A stretch of DNA of 64,000 bases from Echinarachnius parma (taxonomy: Eukaryota > Echinodermata > Echinoidea > Clypeasteroida > Echinarachniidae), in NCBI GenBank assembly GCA_037951105.1, contig JBAMJV010004291.1, positions 1 to 64,000 on the forward strand. The letters are read 5' to 3'. Below the pieces are notes generated by a model that saw only the letters and a list, made by a program, of their open reading frames with translations, was not told the origin of the DNA and searched no databases. This document shows, in pieces, positions 1-11,800 of the stretch. Position 1 is the stretch's first letter. The number at the start of each line of letters is the position of its first letter. Position numbers and translations under genes: made by a program.

Positions 1-1602
1 GGGGTTGTGGGTGGGGTTGGGGGGTTTGGTGGTTGTTTTGGTGGGGTGGTGGGGTGTTTGGTTGGTGTTGGGGGTTGTGGTGGGGTGGGGTGGGTGGGGG
101 GGGTGGTGGGGGGGTTGGGGGGGTGTGGTGGTTGTGGGGGGGGGGTGGGTGGTGGGGTTGTGGTGTGTGGTTTGGGTGGGGGGGGGTTGGTGTGGTTGGG
201 GGTGTTGGTGGTTGGGGTGGGTTGTTGTGTGGGTTGTGGTTGTGGGGTTGTTGTGTGTGGGTTGGGGGGGTGGGTGGGGGTTGATGGGGGGTGGGGGGGT
301 GGGTAGTTTTTTTTGGGGGGTGGTGTAGTTTTAGTAGTTTTGTTTGGGGTTGTTAATGGGTGTGGGGATTGTTGGGGGGGGGTTGTGAGTGTGTTTTGGT
401 GTATGATGTTTTGGGTTGGGTTGGGTGTGAGTTGTGGGGAGTGGTGTGGGGGGTTGGGTGTGTGGGTTGGTGGGGGTGGTAGGTGGTTGGGGTGGGGGTG
501 GGTGGGGGGTGGTGGGGGGGTTGGGGAGGGGGTTGGTGGTTGGGGTTTGGTGGGGTTTGGGGATGTTGGGTTTGGGGTGGAGGGTGGGTGATTGAAGAGG
601 AGAGTAGGGGAGGTGAGATGGGGAATGAGTGGAGAGGGAGATGAGGAGAGAAGGGGGAGGGGGAAGGGAAAGTGGAGGGGGGGAAGGTGAGAGAGAGATA
701 GATAGGGAAAGGTAGGGGTGGGGGGAGTGGTGTGTGGGGTTGAGGGTTTTGAGGGGTGGGGGTATTTTGTTTTGGTTTTGGGGGTTTTGGGGGGTGGGGT
801 GGGGTAGGGTGGTGGGGGGTGGTGGATGGATAGGGTGGTAGGGTTTTGTGGGATGGGGGGGTTGTGGATGGTTTGAATGATAGGGGAAGGATTTTGGGGG
901 TGTTTTAATTGGGGGTGTGTTTGGGTTGGGGAGGGGGGAAGGAGGGTTAGGGGGGTTAGATGGATGGGGGTGGGGGTGGAGGGGGAGGGGGGGTTTGGTG
1001 GATGGATGGGGGGGGTGAGGGGTTTGGGTAGGGGGGGGTTTGAAGGTTGTTTGTTGTGGGGTTTTTTGTTGTTTGTTGTTGTTGGTTAGGAGATAGATAA
1101 GTGGGGGGTGGAAGAATGATTGGTTAGTTTAGAGATAGTGTTTATGAATTTGGGATTTGTTGGGGGGTGGGGGGGTAGGATATTATTGGGGTGTGAATGG
1201 GTATGAAGTATGGTAAGAATTGGGGTTTTATTGGGGGGTTTGTTGTTGAAAGAAGAGTATGAAAGATGAAATGAAATAAAAGAATGGTGTGGATGTAGAG
1301 GGTAGGGGTGATGGTTAGTAGTGTGAGTGTAGGGGTGGTGATAGGGTATGGGATAGAGGGGGATGGGAGGGGTGGTGTTGGTTTTAGGTAGAGGGGTGAT
1401 TTTGTTAAAGTGGGTGATTATTAGGAGGTGTTTTTTAGATAGGAGGGGGAGAATAGGGTAGGAAGGTGTTGGTATGTAGATTAGAGGAATTTGGGGTGGA
1501 GGTTGTGGGTGGGTTTAATAGTTAGGAGAGGTTTGGTGTTGGTTTTTGTTTAGTGGTTTAGTTTGTGTTTAGTGGGTTATGGTTGTTAATGTTTTGTATT
1601 GG
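1..1602. other. Cytosine-free G/T-rich tract at the window edge
   Basis: I see no C on the + strand from position 1 until about 1603. The first 282 bases are only G and T. A then appears, with a purine-rich patch near 600-720, and normal four-base sequence begins abruptly around 1603-1630. Glycine/valine/tryptophan-rich open frames over this stretch are composition artefacts and are not annotated as genes. If the tract is real it would be extremely prone to G-quadruplex formation. An assembly or base-calling artefact is at least as likely. Confidence 0.85.
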
Positions 1603-2199
1603 TCTTTTCTGTTTTAAATTTGTCCGTTTTTTACTTTGGACCATTTAATACCGAATCGTGCAAGATTTCGACATTAGGATTTTCTAATTTTATATTGTTA
1701 TGGAAATATAGTATTTCTTATACATGAAAATGTTAACCATATTCTGACCCACCGCTAGATTTTGTGCAATCGCTCTTCAAAGTTGGGCTAGATTTGCTGC
1801 GGTTTTATGCTGCTTTTGTGGGGGTAGCAGTTGGTCCCACTTTCCCTGCCTGTTCTACCGGCCTAGTCTGGACTGAGCGGTCGGTAGTGAGGGTTGAAGT
1901 TAACTCGCGCTTTTTCGATTTTCACCCAACGTTGCCAGATCTGGCATAATTATGCTTTCTGGCATAAGTTTGACCCTTTTAGCATCTGGAATTATGCCTG
2001 GCATTATTTGACCGTTTTTAGCTAAATTCTTGCATAATTTGACTTTTTTTTGCATAATTCTGGCAGAATTTGGAGAAGAAAAAAAAGGTCTAAAATTAGT
2101 AAAAAATCATCATTAAACTAAAGTAATGACAATGTCATGATCTCGACCAGAAATTTTTTCTAAGATCCTCGCCTCGGCCTGGGAATTTGTGTCCTGGTC
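1603..2199. other. No gene seen; ordinary AT-rich sequence
   Basis: Normal base composition resumes here. Around 1935-2070 a short phrase of the type 'gcataatt(t)' recurs several times (a loose direct repeat of about 10-25 bp). No open frame with protein-like composition or recognisable motif was found. Confidence 0.5.
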
Positions 2200-2960
2200 G
2201 AATTTGGGACTGGACCTGGTCTTGGTCTAAAAAACGTTGAACACCCCTAGTCTTGGCTTTGAAAATGTTCTACAACTACCCCCCGCCCCCCCCCCCCTTC
2301 CCGCAGGGCCAGGGGCAGGGGCTTAGGTTACCCCCCCCCCCCCCCCCCCCCAGGATTCCCAACCAGTGTGTCGAAAATTTGGGACTGAAGACCTGGTCTA
2401 GGGCACACATAGGTACATTACACTAGCATTGTGTGGAGATCAACCTCTTCCGCCTGCTGCACTATCCAAAACATAAACAATTTTTGTCGGCCGATTTCTC
2501 CCTAAATTTACCAGCAAATGCAAAAAACTTTTGTTTATGTGATCCCTAAGTCATATACTTTGATAATAATTACCGATTTTGTTGTTTTGAAGATTGCAAA
2601 ATGTAGAAAAAAAAGGATTATTTCCCGTCTGTTTTCATTACCGATGCATCCTAACACATAACGTTCAACTGATGAACGGTACAGTGTATGAATAGGCAGT
2701 ATGGTAATCTCCCGTGTATTACCATATATTGCGTGTAAATGGTCCACCTAAGTGGACCATATACTTTGTAGATGTGGTCTAGGGCTCGAGATTTTGTGAT
2801 GGGACCTGGTCTCTGCTTCGAAAATTTCTACGACTACCCCCACCCCCCCCCCCCCCTCGCTTACAGGATTCCCAACTAATTGGTCAACTGATGACCTCAA
2901 AATTTTGGACCTGCTCCCGGTTTCGAAAATTTTCTACGACTAGCCGACAGTGATAAATAT
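2200..2960. repeat. Duplicated repeat units carrying poly-C tracts
   Basis: Two related units (about 2205-2405 and 2785-2950) share the order 'ctttgaaaatgttctac', a run of C, then 'caggattcccaac', then a 'gacctggtct'-like phrase. The C runs are long (for example 21 C at 2331-2351). Related wording recurs at 7190-7390, 44720-44760, 58860-58940 and 60550-60665, so this looks like a dispersed repeat family whose middle has expanded into poly-C/poly-G. Confidence 0.55.
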
Positions 2961-3173
2961 AATGTCAAAGAGACCTTGAAAGTGATAGATTTGTCGATCT
3001 AGTAGTCATACTTCTAGTCCACAGTCTTCTGCCTGATAATGTTTTCATGGAGAAAACATGTCATTACATTTTCATAATATAACAATATTAGAAAATTATA
3101 TTTTGGAATTAATTGAAATATTTTGACATTATAATTAATAATTCTTTTTCCTTTTGTATGCTGATGCCTGTAG

Positions 3174-3379
3174 GTATATGAAGTCACTGGAAAGATCCAC
3201 CAATCAAGCTTCTCCACTGTGGCTCTGCTGAATGTTGTACCTGACCGGCTGGTTACCCAACCAGTGTCAAATAGTTCTACACGTCTTAATTGGCTCTGCT
3301 GAACCCCATCCGTTAACCGCTGACTCTCTGGCCTTCCATGCAGTCTGTTCTTGGCCCCTGGGTGGCTCATCACTTTATG
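3174..3379 (+). ncRNA. Exon-like unit 1 of a possible spliced non-coding transcript
   Basis: A 206-bp block is preceded by a T-rich stretch ending in 'tgtag' and followed by 'ATG|gtaatt', so its borders look like a 3' and a 5' splice site. All three forward frames contain stops, so it is not obviously coding. A diverged copy of the same block with the same two borders lies at 3843-3996, and the intron-like sequence after each copy is also related ('ttaggctagccc.catcagcaat'). This could be a duplicated lncRNA exon or simply a tandem repeat with chance splice-like edges. Confidence 0.3.
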
Positions 3380-3842
3380 GTAATTTTTTGTTTGTACAAT
3401 TTTAAGAAATTGGTTGATTGGATGCTTAAATTGTTAAGTTTACGTAACCATGGATTTAACACCTTAACTGTATTAAGGCTAGCCCACATCAGCAATAGAC
3501 TTGGGCTACCCGACTAGTCCTATTGCCTAGTACTAGTACTAGGGCTAGCCGGGTAGCCCAAGCTCAGCCTAGTACAGTAATATTTATGTTCAAAACGATA
3601 CCACTGAATAGTTATTCTTCTTGTTTTATTTTTTTATTATGAAATTTATTATTTATTATGAAATGGTGGGAAAGTCAAATTTTTAACAATTTTAAGACTC
3701 CATTGAATATGATCCAAGTTGACATTCGTGTATTTCATAGAGAAAACGTTGCCTTAAAAAAAAATCTAATCGAAAATTGTATTTTTTTTTTTTTTATGTT
3801 ACTTGTAAACATATTTGTTTTTCTTTGTTCTACTTGCTGTAG

Positions 3843-3996
3843 GAATTAGACACTGGCTCTGCTGAGCGCTGTACTTGCCTGGGTTAGCCCAACCAGTGTA
3901 AACTAGTTCTACATCTTACTCCGTCTGACTCTGGCCTTCCCTGCCAGTCTGTTCCTGGGTGCCCCAATGGTTCTAGTGCTGGCTTATCTTTTCATG
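3843..3996 (+). ncRNA. Exon-like unit 2 (duplicate of the 3174-3379 block)
   Basis: It shares 'ctggctctgctga', 'cccaaccagtgt', 'tagttctaca' and 'ctggccttcc' with unit 1, in the same order. It also keeps the same acceptor-like ('gctgtag') and donor-like ('catg|gtaatt') borders. The frame has an early TAG. The unit period is about 665 bp. Confidence 0.3.
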
Positions 3997-4740
3997 GTAA
4001 TTGTTCTTGCAATTTTCAGAGATATGCAAAGTTGGTTGATTGGAGTGGTTAAAGTCCAGCTTTATGTTACCGTGAATCTAACAATTTATTTTTAGGCTAG
4101 CCCTCATCAGCAATGTAACATGGTTTAAGCATGGGCTATATCTGGCTATTCATAGTAGGCCTAGCCAGGTAGCACAGGGCCCACCAAGTACAATCACAAT
4201 TTATTTTCCTCGTTAATGCCTAATGGAAATGGGTAGGCTAGGGTGCTCGGCCTCTTAACTCATTATTTGAAATGTTATCCAGTAATTCATTTTTGAAATA
4301 ATATAGACCTACCAGGTAGCAGTAGTAATATTACTAGTGCCATTACCACTTGGTTATAATGAATAATAATAAATTGGTTACTGTTGTACTTGATCTGTCA
4401 CACCCTGGCGAGGATGGGGATAACCGATAACAGCTTTACTGCAGGGTATGTTTTTTAATTTTGAATTTAAGATCAAAATACATTGTATGTGCTGGGGCAT
4501 TAAAACAAATTCTCATCTTGATTGCATGTCTGCATTAATTGCATTTTGTTGGTACAATACTATTGGTATCTTGAGCTTGAGCTATATGCAAGGTTGAATA
4601 ACCCTTTTGAAGCTTGCCGGATTATGAAATGTAGTATCTAATATTTAATTTTGGTGTGTTACCCATGTCCATTATTATCTTTAAATTGAGTTCACTTGAT
4701 ACTAAAATCGTTATTATTTTCTCTTTTCTCATAAAAACAG

Positions 4741-4827
4741 GACTAAGGCAAGATCATGGAGCATGTGACATCATGAGATCAGTTCTTTGGTGCGTCAGTG
4801 GAGCAGAAGTACAATAACATTAATAAG
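4741..4827 (+). ncRNA. Possible third exon of the same transcript
   Basis: The 87-bp block follows a pyrimidine-rich tract ending 'ctcataaaaacag' and ends 'aataag|gtatga'. It is linked to the two upstream blocks only by position and splice-like borders. It could be chance. Confidence 0.2.
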
Positions 4828-5544
4828 GTATGACTGAAACATTTGATCTGGTGACAGCTGATCAAAAATATGTTGTTGCATTAATATTACTGTTAGGTTT
4901 AGTGCTAGGAATAATGATGTTTTTTTTTAAAGATTTGTTGTATTGATTTGAGAAAAATAAATAGTTAAGCAAGCAATTAACTTATACGTGCTGTCGAATT
5001 GAATGAGTAGAGTGAAATTAAGGACAGTTTAGTTGAATTAAATATTATACAATTTGGAGGTATCAATCTAAATGGAATGAAAAAAAAAGTATTTCCAGTT
5101 ATACTCTATGATAGTATTCATCAATTCCATTTTTTGTGCATACTTACAGGCAATCTGTATTACACCCGAACACTCATAAAGAGGAAGGGTGTGGGGGGGG
5201 GGGGGGGGGCGGGGGGGGGGGGGGCGGAGTGGAGAGTACAGAGTACTATTCACAGAGATTTGGTTACCTTGTCTGACTTAACAAGTGACTTAACACTTAA
5301 CAATGACTTAACACTTGTATTCTAGTTACATAGGGAGGGGAGGGATGTGTAATTATTATAATTATTTTGTAATTATTATTATTTTTTTGACATTAAATTT
5401 GTTAAAAGCTCATTATGATAGGACACACACTTAGCCCCCAATATAACTACCCCACTGTAATACCTATTTTGACATTTTAAATGTAAAAGGCTATTTTAAA
5501 CACAAATTCTAGTAAATGTTTATTTCTTGCATTAATTCCTACAG

Positions 5545-5940
5545 GTGGGATCAGCATGTTCTTAGAGCCGATGACATCCCTCATCACTACCAAAAGCACA
5601 TCATCTACTAGTGACAACTTGGGTGGCAAGAGAGAGATGCAACTTCACACACATTCCTTTACAATTTCATGCCACTAAGTTGCAATACTCGGTTCAACAG
5701 GAATACACTCCAACTAGACTGAAGTAAAATCTGTAACTGAAAGGGACACAGTTGTATAGCCAACTAATCATGCGCATTCAATGTAAAATGTCTCGATATT
5801 AAATGGACCAGCATGTAACCATGAAGCAGCACCTGGAGAACATTTGCAAATCGACCATGAGAGCCATCATATTGTTTGGACAGATTAGACAGACAATATC
5901 TTACAGCATCAGCAACTAAACCATACACCCAGGCCCAGAA
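5545..5940 (+). ncRNA. Possible last exon of the same transcript
   Basis: The block begins after 'ttaattcctacag' and carries no good donor before the MITE at 5950. No long open frame is present. Support is only the acceptor-like border and the position after the preceding blocks. Confidence 0.15.
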
Positions 5941-5949
5941 CAGTTAATA

Positions 5950-6136
5950 CAGGGAAACCCTGTTATAACGAGCTCGCTTAGTACGAGGTACCGTTTATAA
6001 TGAAGAGAATCCTTTGGTCCCAATTGTTCCAATGGCATAATGCTCCACTTATAATGAGCTCAGTTATAGCGAGATTCTGGTTATAATGAGGTAAAATCAT
6101 TAGTCCCGACTACCTCGTTATAACAGGGTTTCCCTG
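5950..6136. mobile_element. TA-flanked MITE with perfect terminal inverted repeats
   Basis: The 187-bp element has perfect 23-bp terminal inverted repeats beginning CAGGGAAACCCTGTTATAAC and is flanked by TA on both sides (5948-5949 and 6137-6138). The termini and TA target duplication fit a Tc1/mariner/pogo-type non-autonomous element. The interior repeats the phrase 'ttataatgag' and there is no coding sequence. Confidence 0.85.
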
Positions 6137-6587
6137 TACACCCAGGCCCATTCTATCTGATCTAATGCACGTGAAATTTTAAATGATCATTTTTTCATTT
6201 AACTTGTATGTATATTTTTTCACTGGTGTAATTAATATCTTTCAGCCCAATGGGAGGGAGGGGGATTTTTTTTCCATATACCCCCCCCCCCCCCCAAAAA
6301 AAAAAGTGAATGTATTTCAGAGGACAAATTTTCATTGGCTGGGGACACAGTGGAATTTCAATTTCTGTCCTATATGTCTGTGTACTTATGATGTGATGTG
6401 AGGATTATGATATTCAGTAAAATAATAAGAATCCTACAAAATATATACACAGCCTTTTGTTTTCTTTGGATTTTATTATGATAGCTTGAATGATGTGGAA
6501 TATTCACAGTATGAATTACAACTGTCTAAACCATCAAACATAAATTAAAATATCTCTGTCAAATATTTATTGTAAACCTTGAACAGT

Positions 6588-6768
6588 GGAACCTTGTTAA
6601 AGAGAGCTCTGATGTAACTAAACGTAAACCCTCTTATAACAAGATCATTGTGCTGGTCCCAGCTCTTTATAATCTGTTTGTTTTATGACCCTGGTATAAA
6701 GGGATACTAGATACAAAGTTGTTCATGGTCCCAAGGACCTCACTTTAAAGAGGTTTCACTAATTGCAA
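6588..6768. mobile_element. Degenerate relative of the pogo-like MITE
   Basis: The edges 'cagtggaaccttgttaaaga' and 'tttaaagaggtttcact' are imperfect inverted repeats. The interior has the same 'cttataacaagatca...ggtccca' wording as the element at 5950-6136. No clean TA duplication was identified. Confidence 0.5.
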
Positions 6769-7185
6769 TATGTATGATGGATTGCATTTGAATGTCTGTA
6801 ATTTGTGTGTACTGTGCCATATGTGTGTATTTGTGATACTGTGTTTTGAAATGCTTGTGTGTATGTGAGTTTGTATGAATTTGGTGAGTATGACTCTGTC
6901 ACATGTGTGTAGTCATTTCTACAACATCCTTACCTAAAATAGATTCAAAGTTGGAAAACATTTAATCTAAGTTTACTTAGTCATCATCACAGGAAACAAT
7001 ACATCACATACATTTAATAAATTAAAAACATTTTGATTGTGGAGCAATAATTATAACTCTTATAATAATCACCATCTGTCAAAGTAAATAATGCCACTTG
7101 TAACTGAACAAATCCCCTGCCCCAATTGTGTGAAGATACACCAAATATTAAACAGTAATGACTGTAGGTGCGTGGTGGTGGTTAG

Positions 7186-7430
7186 GGGCATTGGCGTACC
7201 CAGGATTTTGTAGATGGGGAGGGGGTTTAATTTCTTCTGAAGAAAACATTTCTGTCAGAGGGAGGGGGGGGGGGGGGGCGGGGGGTTGTGGTCGTAGAAA
7301 AAAAAAGTTTTCGAGGACGAGACCTTGGTTTTTCGCACTTTTCGAGGCCGAGACCATGGAAAATGACGGTCGAGACCGCTAAAATTTGAGTACGCCTATG
7401 TGCTGTGTGTGTGGGGGGGGGGGGGGGGGT
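7186..7430. repeat. G-run repeat beginning 'ggcgtacccaggatttt'
   Basis: The order is the phrase 'ggcgtacccaggattttg', G-runs, 'gttttcgaggacgagacc', 'tttcgaggccgagacc', then another long G-run (about 7411-7428). The same phrases occur in the opposite orientation near 60550-60665 ('aaaaatcctggctacgggcc') and in the 2.2-2.9 kb units. This is a dispersed, probably old repeat family. Confidence 0.45.
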
Positions 7431-8157
7431 AACAAGTGTATTTTCCTCAGAGTTTGGTCTATAATTATTACTAAGAGAACATGCAAGCCTTTATATGCAT
7501 TAGTCTTATACATACAAAATAATACACATTGAAGACAAATATTGGAAGGTCTAAATACTGGGGGAAATATTTATTAAAACAAAAAAGAAAACTGACCAGA
7601 AAAAAAAATAAGCAACGAATAAAACAACCTTTTTTTTTGTTAGTGTCGGTTGCTCTAAGTAACTTGCGTTGGATCAATTGGAATCAACGCCGCAAATACG
7701 CGATGGTGATTGGTTCCCGGGAATGGCTTGTCGTGCAACGGGTCCCTTGTGCAATGTCAACAAACACGCAACACACACAACACAGTCATGCTAGGCGAAA
7801 AGAGACAAAACATTGCTGTACAAAAACATACTTTTCTCCAAATCTAGCGGTGGGTCAGCGAGTTCTCAACGGATTATTGAAGCCAAATAAATTGCGGATT
7901 CACACTCATTTTCAGTTTGAAATCCTAATGTAGAACTTTGTTGCTATTTTAGTGTAAATTTACGTAACTTTCGTCAGGTATTATGGCTTAAATCAGTTCA
8001 CAAATTAACGCTTAATTTCCTTTTTATTTCACTTTTTCTTTATGACATGTAATTTTGTGTTTATGAACGTGTTTTGCATATTTGTTTCATACACCTGTGT
8101 AAATTACAAGACTTGACGTGGGAAACTTAAACATTAATCGCCATTTGTAGAGCAAAT

Positions 8158-8188
8158 CGCGGTACACCACATCGTGTGGTGTACCGCG
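8158..8188. repeat. Perfect 14-bp inverted repeat with 3-nt loop
   Basis: CGCGGTACACCACA is followed by TCG and then its exact reverse complement. It lies about 0.7 kb upstream of the retrotransposon ORF and may be in that element's 5' untranslated region, as a hairpin or a dyad protein-binding site. Function is not known. Confidence 0.8.
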
Positions 8189-8881
8189 GTTGTGTGTGGA
8201 CGTGTTTTTGTGGTGCTCCCAAATTTGTGTTATTTGTTTTGGTTTCCGGGCGCATCATACATATATGTTTGGTATCAAAACGACGAGCTTGGATCTGTGA
8301 AGCCGACAATTCGCGTGTTTCCTGTATTCAATCGCGGACGGACGAGTTTTTAAGCGATTTGGGTAAAAAATTTGGATTTTTAGCGAAATATAAAAAAAAT
8401 CAACTTTGTTTTCTTCTGTGCGCTGCTTGATGCACCTGTTTTGACTACCCGGGCGCTATGCGCATGCTCGCGCAAAACTACCAACCAACCAACTGGAGCC
8501 AGCGGAGTTACCCGCGCCCATCACCAGGCAATTGGCGCAGAGTATTGCATCATGACGTCATGGAATATACTGATTAAAGGAATTGTTCAACTTTTGGATG
8601 ACATGAGACCTTATGGATTTGAAGGAAAATAAGTAACAACAAGCTTAACTACATCAACAACACTACTGCTGAATAACAAGTAAGAGCGTTCCTTTTACTT
8701 TATAGTTTATGATATACTCTGATATTATCTTTTATCATTGTTTGTATCATTATAATTTCTTAATCTGAGTCTTGAGGAGAGTGGATTGAATGAATTAAGT
8801 GTGGAGTATTCTGACGTACATGTATAGACTGTAGCCAAATGTCAATGATAGTATATGATTTGATTAATCGTATCCTTCATC
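8189..8881 (+). other. Region upstream of the retrotransposon ORF, possible 5' UTR
   Basis: There is no supported coding sequence. It is locally richer in CpG than the flanking DNA and contains several short ATG frames of 60-84 codons that look non-functional. The true 5' end of the element and its target-site duplication were not found, so the boundary is arbitrary. Confidence 0.3.
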
Positions 8882-11800
8882 ATGAACTCCACCATCGTCG
8901 GTAGATCTTCACGCATGTCGTGTCACTCCTGGGAGCTCTTAATAATCAAAGCAGCTCTGCTGATCACCATCGGCCTGCTGATCGTCATCATGAGGGCTGG
9001 AGATGTGGCAACGAATCCGGGCCCCCGACCTCCAAGGTACCCTTGCGGTGAATGTCAGAAAGCATGTTCGGATTATAGAGGTTCGAAAGCCAGTATCCTT
9101 TGTGAAGAGTGCAACACCTGGTATCATATAGACTGCGTCCATATTTCTGATGTCATATTCTCTTGTCTAGGAAGGTCTGATTTACCATGGGAGTGCGCCA
9201 AGTGTGGACTTCCTAACGTCTCATCCAGCCTTTTCGATTCTACCATTGATAGTGAAGACTTGAATCAGAGCAACAACAGTTCCGCAAGCAATCTAGAGGA
9301 TGATACAACCCATGGCCCACAAATTACTCATCAAACAAACAACATCTCTAATCTACGTACTCTCACCATCAACTTCCAGAGTATTTATGGTAAGAGAGAA
9401 GTGTTCTGGAGCCTTGTGGACGCCACCAAACCTGACATAATCTTTGGATGTGAAACGTGGCTGAAGCCAGACATCAATCAAGGTGAGATATTCCCCCCTG
9501 GCTTCAACGTCTACAGGAAAGACCGCAGAGATGGCTACGGCGGTGTCCTTCTCGGAGTAAGTTCCAATCTCGTCAGCCAGCAGATCCAGATCGATTCGGA
9601 CGTAGAACTTGTAGCAGCAAAAATTATTAATGAGAAAAAGGACATCATCATTGGTGCATTGTACCGCCCGCCAAGTTCTGACCAACTGTACATGGACAAT
9701 CTGACCCACCATATTGAACAGATTTCTGCCAACAACCAAGGTGTGCCAGTATGGATTGCCGGGGATGTGAATCTCCCAGACATCAATTGGGTCACTGATC
9801 AGATATCCGGCAACCAGTATCGACACAGCATCAGCGAAGCATTTCTGCAGATGCTGGCTCGTACAGGGATGGATCAGGTGGTTGACTTTCCGACTAGAAA
9901 CCAACGAACACTGGACGTCATCATCACCAACAGGCCGTCACTCTTAAACCGATGTGAAGGGATGCCAGGGTTGAGTGACCATGATGTCATCTTTGCAGAA
10001 TGGTCTATCTGTGCAGGAAGGAGGAAACCGGTCCGCCACAAAATCTACTTGTGGAATCGAGCTGATCTTGACAACATACGGCACGAAGTAGGACAATGGT
10101 CAGACAACTTCACATCTCTGCACTCAACATCAACGCCTGTCGAAATCCTTGCTGACAGTATTGAACGCCATCTACAGAGTACACTTGAAAATATGGTGCC
10201 CTCGAAAATGAGTTCTACGAGATGCAGTCAGCCATGGTTTAACACCAATACCAAGAGAATCTGCCGTAGGAAAGCAAGGGCTTACACCAAAGCCAAATTG
10301 ACCAATAGCGACCGAGACTGGAGGAGATTCAGGAAGCTGAAGAAGCAGGCGCAAACAGCTTGTCGGCAGGCCAGCGACAGCTACCTCCAAGACATCATCA
10401 CGAGCGAACATGGCGGGGGCAGAAGACTTGGGGCAATAGTCAAGGCCAAGCGATGCGACCAAACGGGCGTCGCTCCATTGAAGGAAGGAGACCAGATGTT
10501 TAGTGATCCGAAGTCAAAGGCTGACCTATTAAATAAGCAGTTCGCTTCTGTTTTTACCATCGACAACACATCAGCCTTGCCCGATCTTGGACCCTCCTCT
10601 CATCCGACAATGAATCAGATCCTCATCAACAGCAGAGGAATCGTCAAACTGCTCAAGAACTTAAACCCTCACAAGGCTTCGGGACCTGATGGGATTCCTG
10701 CCAGGCTCCTGAAAGAAACTGCAGAGGAAATTGCCCCAGCAATCACACTCCTCTACCAAGCCTCCCTGAACCAAGGTCGCGTACCCTCTGCCTGGAAAAA
10801 GGCCCTCATCGTACCCATCTTCAAGAAGGGGAGCAGATCGTCTCCGGCTAACTACAGACCCATCTCCCTGACAGCCATCCTGAGTAAGTTATGTGAGCAT
10901 GTTGTGCATAGTGCTATCATCAATCACCTAGAAGCACAGGAGATCCTCAGTGATGCACAACATGGATTTAGGAAGAGGAGATCCTGCGACACTCAACTAA
11001 TTCTTACGATCAATGACCTCGCCAAGGGTATCGATGATAAAGGTCAGACGGATCTGATCCTTCTCGACTTCGCCAAGGCCTTTGATAAAGTATCACATAG
11101 GCTGCTTCTCCACAAGATCCAGAACTACGGCGTTCGGGGCTCGACCTTGAAGTGGATAGAGGACTTCCTCAAGGACCGCATCCAACAAGTCATCGTGGAT
11201 GGCAAGTCCAGCAACACTGCCAAAGTCACGTCTGGCGTGCCTCAAGGCAGTGTCCTCGGGCCTCTCCTCTTCTTGGTCTTCATTAATGACCTGCCTAAAT
11301 GCGCGAAGCACTCAACACCTCGACTCTTCGCTGATGACTGCGCATTGTACAGACGAGTATCAACTGACAGGGACGCTGCACTACTGCAGGATGATCTGGA
11401 ATCTCTACAGAAGTGGGAGCGGACTTGGATGATGCAGTTCCATCCCTCGAAATGCCAAGTCATTCGCATCACTAAGAAAAGGCATCCCATCATTTTCCCC
11501 TACCAAGTACATGGAACCACCCTGGAAGTGGTGTCTTCTGCCAAGTATCTTGGTCTTCATGTTGATAGTCACCTAAACTTCAACCAACATGTCGACGTCA
11601 TCACAAAGAAAGCTAACTCTACCAGAGCTTTTCTCCAGCGCCACTCCAGCAACTCCAACCGGAAGATCAAAGAGGCGACCTACAAGACATACGTGAGACC
11701 AATAACGGAGTACGCAGCCTCCGTATGGGACCCCCACACACAAAGAAACATAAGAAAAGTAGAGCAGGTGCAACGGAACAGCGCCAGGTTCGTCACGAGC

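Larger units (their letters stand above)
6139..8157. other. Gene-free stretch with poly-C and poly-G tracts
   Basis: No convincing gene. It contains C/A homopolymers near 6282-6306, the decayed MITE above, and G-rich repeats at 7190-7430. The open frames across 7150-7380 are produced by G-runs, and that at 7529-7933 has no recognisable protein features. Confidence 0.45.

Noticed and set aside
5..1089. Overlapping Gly/Val/Trp-rich open frames
   Set aside because: They are the automatic translation of C-free G/T sequence. There is no protein-like composition, and several frames are open at once.
9353..9904. 183-residue minus frame inside the retrotransposon
   Set aside because: Shadow of the endonuclease domain, which has clear motifs on the plus strand.
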